Shown: one piece after another, positions 40,313 through 42,459 of the stretch
How positions within the stretch are numbered: the stretch's first letter is position 1
Layout of the letters: each line of letters opens with the position of its first letter
Assembly (NCBI GenBank): GCA_013044195.1
Contig: JABEUV010000043.1
Span: 1 to 42,459, forward strand
Origin: Elusimicrobiota bacterium
GTDB taxonomy: Bacteria > Elusimicrobiota > Elusimicrobia > UBA1565 > UBA9628
Reading direction: 5' to 3'
Length of the DNA stretch: 42,459 nucleotides
The notes under the pieces: model-generated
What the model was told of the DNA's origin: nothing
Database searches by the model: none
What the model saw: only the letters and a program-made list of their open reading frames with translations
Translations under genes and position numbers: made by a program

Positions 40313-41554
40313 ATCGATATCTGGGTCAAGACGTTCGGCTGCCGGGTCAATCAGGCCGAGGGCGACGCGCTGAAGGCCGCGCTGCTGGCCGGCGGCGCCG
40401 CGTCCGCCACGGGCTTCGAGGACGCCGACGTGTGCGTCGTCAACACCTGCACGGTCACTGCGGAGGCCGACCGCGAGGCGCTGGCTCTTCTGCGGCGCGT
40501 CACGCGCCGCAATCCCGCCGCACGGCTGGTGGTGACCGGTTGCCTGGCGGAGCGCGCTCCCGACCTGGTGCGCGCGGCGGCGCCGCACGCGACGGTGGTG
40601 GGCCACGCGGGCAAGGCGTCCATTCCCGCGCTGTTCGGTTGCGCGCCCGCGCCGGCGGAGGCCGCCCTGCCGGCGTCGAACGGGCGCAGCCGCGCGTTCT
40701 TGAAAATACAGGACGGCTGCAACATGGCGTGCGCCTACTGCACGATCCCGTCGATCCGGCCGACCTTGGTCTCGCTGCCTGTCGCGGAGCTATTGGAAAA
40801 AACGCGGGCGTACGCGGCGGCGGGCGTGCCCGAGATCGTGCTGTGCGGCGTGCGCCTGGGCCGCTACCTGCGCCGCGATGCGGGCACGCGCACGGACCTG
40901 GCCGGCCTGATCGAGCGCCTGCTGGAAGTTCCGGGGAACTTTCGCGTCCGGCTGTCGTCGCTGGAAGTCACCGACGCGACCGACCGCCTTTTTACGCTGA
41001 TGCGCGGGGCGGGCGGCCGCCTCTGCCCTCACCTGCACCTGCCCTTGCAGTCCGGCTGCGACGCGACGCTCAAGCGGATGAAGCGCTGGTATACGGCGGA
41101 TTTTTATCGCCGCCGAGCCGACGCCTACCGTGCGGCCGCGCCGGACGGCTCCTTGTTTGCCGACGTGATCGCGGGTTTCCCCGAGGAGACCGACGCCGAG
41201 CACGAAGAGTCGCTTGGTTTCGCTCGCGACCTGCAATTCGACGGCCTGCATGTGTTTCGCTACTCGCCGCGCCCCGGCACCGCCGCGGCGCGCTGGAAGG
41301 CCCCATCGGAGCGCGTCGTCTCCGCCCGGGCCCAGGCCTGGCGCACGCTTGACTTCGAGCGCCGTGGCGCGCACGCACGCCGCGCCGTGGGCCGTCCGCG
41401 CGTCCTTGCGCCCGCCCTGGACGGCCGCGAGGGCGTCAGCGAGGACTTTCTGACCGTGCGCGTCGACGGCGTCCTGGGCCGCGGCCTGACGCCGGTGCGC
41501 GTGACGGGGCTGGCCGGCGGCGTGCCGACGGGAACGGCACGGACGGCCGTCTGA
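40313..41554 (+). CDS. mtaB: tRNA (t6A37) methylthiotransferase MtaB, apparent ATC start
   Basis: (I/M)DIWVKTFGCRVNQAEGDALKAALL..VCVVNTCTVTAEADREALALLRRVTRRNP..; radical SAM 'IQDGCNMACAYCTIPSIRPTLVSLP'. The ORF caller starts at GTG 40430, which removes the essential FGCRVNQAE Cys region. Confidence 0.92.
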   Translation: MDIWVKTFGCRVNQAEGDALKAALLAGGAASATGFEDADVCVVNTCTVTAEADREALALLRRVTRRNPAARLVVTGCLAERAPDLVRAAAPHATVVGHAGKASIPALFGCAPAPAEAALPASNGRSRAFLKIQDGCNMACAYCTIPSIRPTLVSLPVAELLEKTRAYAAAGVPEIVLCGVRLGRYLRRDAGTRTDLAGLIERLLEVPGNFRVRLSSLEVTDATDRLFTLMRGAGGRLCPHLHLPLQSGCDATLKRMKRWYTADFYRRRADAYRAAAPDGSLFADVIAGFPEETDAEHEESLGFARDLQFDGLHVFRYSPRPGTAAARWKAPSERVVSARAQAWRTLDFERRGAHARRAVGRPRVLAPALDGREGVSEDFLTVRVDGVLGRGLTPVRVTGLAGGVPTGTARTAV

Positions 41555-41557
41555 TCA

Positions 41558-42459
41558 TCAGGGGCGGGCTAAGACGACCAGATCGGCTTGCGTGCAGATG
41601 GCGTGATAACCCGCAAGCCGTTTAAGAACGGCCGCGCTCGTCGCGGGATCCGCTTTGACCAGCCAATAGCGCGACAGCAGGACGCGATCCGGCAGGAATA
41701 GTCTCGACTCGAAGACGGGACTTGCACCGAAAGGGAGGATGCGTAGCTGCCGACGCAGCGCGAAGTGCGGCGAAAGATATTCGTCGACCCAGAGCGATGC
41801 CTGCGGTGGGACGCAGCGCGCTATCTTTGGGACGGCTTCAACCCAGGCCGACGGTAGAACGCCGATCGGCGGAGAAAATGAGGCGCTCTGAAGAAAATTG
41901 ATGCCGATCGCGAGCGCCGCGACGGCGGCAAGCCGCACCCTTCTTTCGGGACGGGCCCAGAGCGTCTGCAGTCCGGTTGCGGCCGACCAAGCCAGCGGTC
42001 CGAGGAGCATCGAGCCATAGTGCTCCTCCAGGCGCATGAACGTCGATGAAGAATCCGCCAGTTGCTGCGGAAGCCACGTGGCGGCCGCGGGCAGCACCGC
42101 GGCGCCGCCGGCCAACGGCAGGAGTCCGAAGCTCAGGAGGGTCCGCGCCGCGATTTCGGCTTTCACCGGCGGCCAGACCAAGCTTCGAGCGATCCTGAGG
42201 GGGTCGGACAAAAGCGTGTGGAGCACGCCGGACAAGGACCCTCCGAGGTTCTGATAGAATCCCCATTTGTCGTAGAAGTTCATGCCTGCGCGGTAGCGCT
42301 CGATGAGAGCCATTTCTCCGAACCATAACGCAATCGCGGCGGCCATGAGGCCGCCGCCCAGCGCGCGCGCGCGCGAATTGCGGCCGGCGGCGATGAATGC
42401 GGCTGCGACGCCGAACAGCGTCATCGGAGCCTGCTCTCGCGTCAGCAGCAAGGCCGCCA
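41558..42459 (-). CDS. DUF2079-like polytopic membrane protein (N-terminus outside window)
   Basis: 'LIERYRAGMNFYDKWGFYQNLGGSLSGVLHTLLSDPLRIARSLVWPPVKAEIAARTLLSFGLLPLAGGAAVLPAAATWLPQQLADSSSTFMRLEEHYGSMLLGPLAW'; frame stays open to the window edge. Confidence 0.65.
   Translation of the reverse strand, partial: AALLLTREQAPMTLFGVAAAFIAAGRNSRARALGGGLMAAAIALWFGEMALIERYRAGMNFYDKWGFYQNLGGSLSGVLHTLLSDPLRIARSLVWPPVKAEIAARTLLSFGLLPLAGGAAVLPAAATWLPQQLADSSSTFMRLEEHYGSMLLGPLAWSAATGLQTLWARPERRVRLAAVAALAIGINFLQSASFSPPIGVLPSAWVEAVPKIARCVPPQASLWVDEYLSPHFALRRQLRILPFGASPVFESRLFLPDRVLLSRYWLVKADPATSAAVLKRLAGYHAICTQADLVVLARP

Overview
42.5-kb window of a GC-rich bacterial chromosome. No rRNA, tRNA, CRISPR array or intact mobile element was recognised. 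The gene content (FlgD-like C-terminal-domain and PorV-like proteins, aromatic-rich secreted proteins, many multi-domain kinases) is compatible with an Elusimicrobiota-like organism, but this assignment is inference. Most of the window is ordinary housekeeping: nadC, dcp, mscL, uvrB, tag, clpP, CIRCE-hrcA-grpE-dnaK-dnaJ, csp, rsmE and mtaB. An accessory, partly decayed stretch lies at about 5.97-10.9 kb, with remnants of threonine aldolase, a DnaQ-type exonuclease and a spermidine-synthase-like gene around a CsbD/BON/DUF3309 stress cassette. The main points for a second look are: (1) a hybrid histidine kinase with a LOV-type PAS domain whose photoactive cysteine is replaced by glycine (GRNGRFLQG); (2) about ten genes with a -10-like hexamer 6-7 nt before the start codon and no Shine-Dalgarno, suggesting frequent leaderless transcription; (3) mtaB, which lacks an ATG/GTG/TTG start and appears to begin at ATC exactly 6 nt after TATAAT; (4) a three-copy, same-orientation intergenic repeat (consensus about GAAGTG..CCGC.ATCAGCCTACCAAAACGAACGGGGG); (5) a cytosolic-looking Ig-like plus tandem ACT fusion protein; (6) a symmetrically altered CIRCE operator. 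All calls come from reading the sequence and the supplied ORF track; no database search was run.
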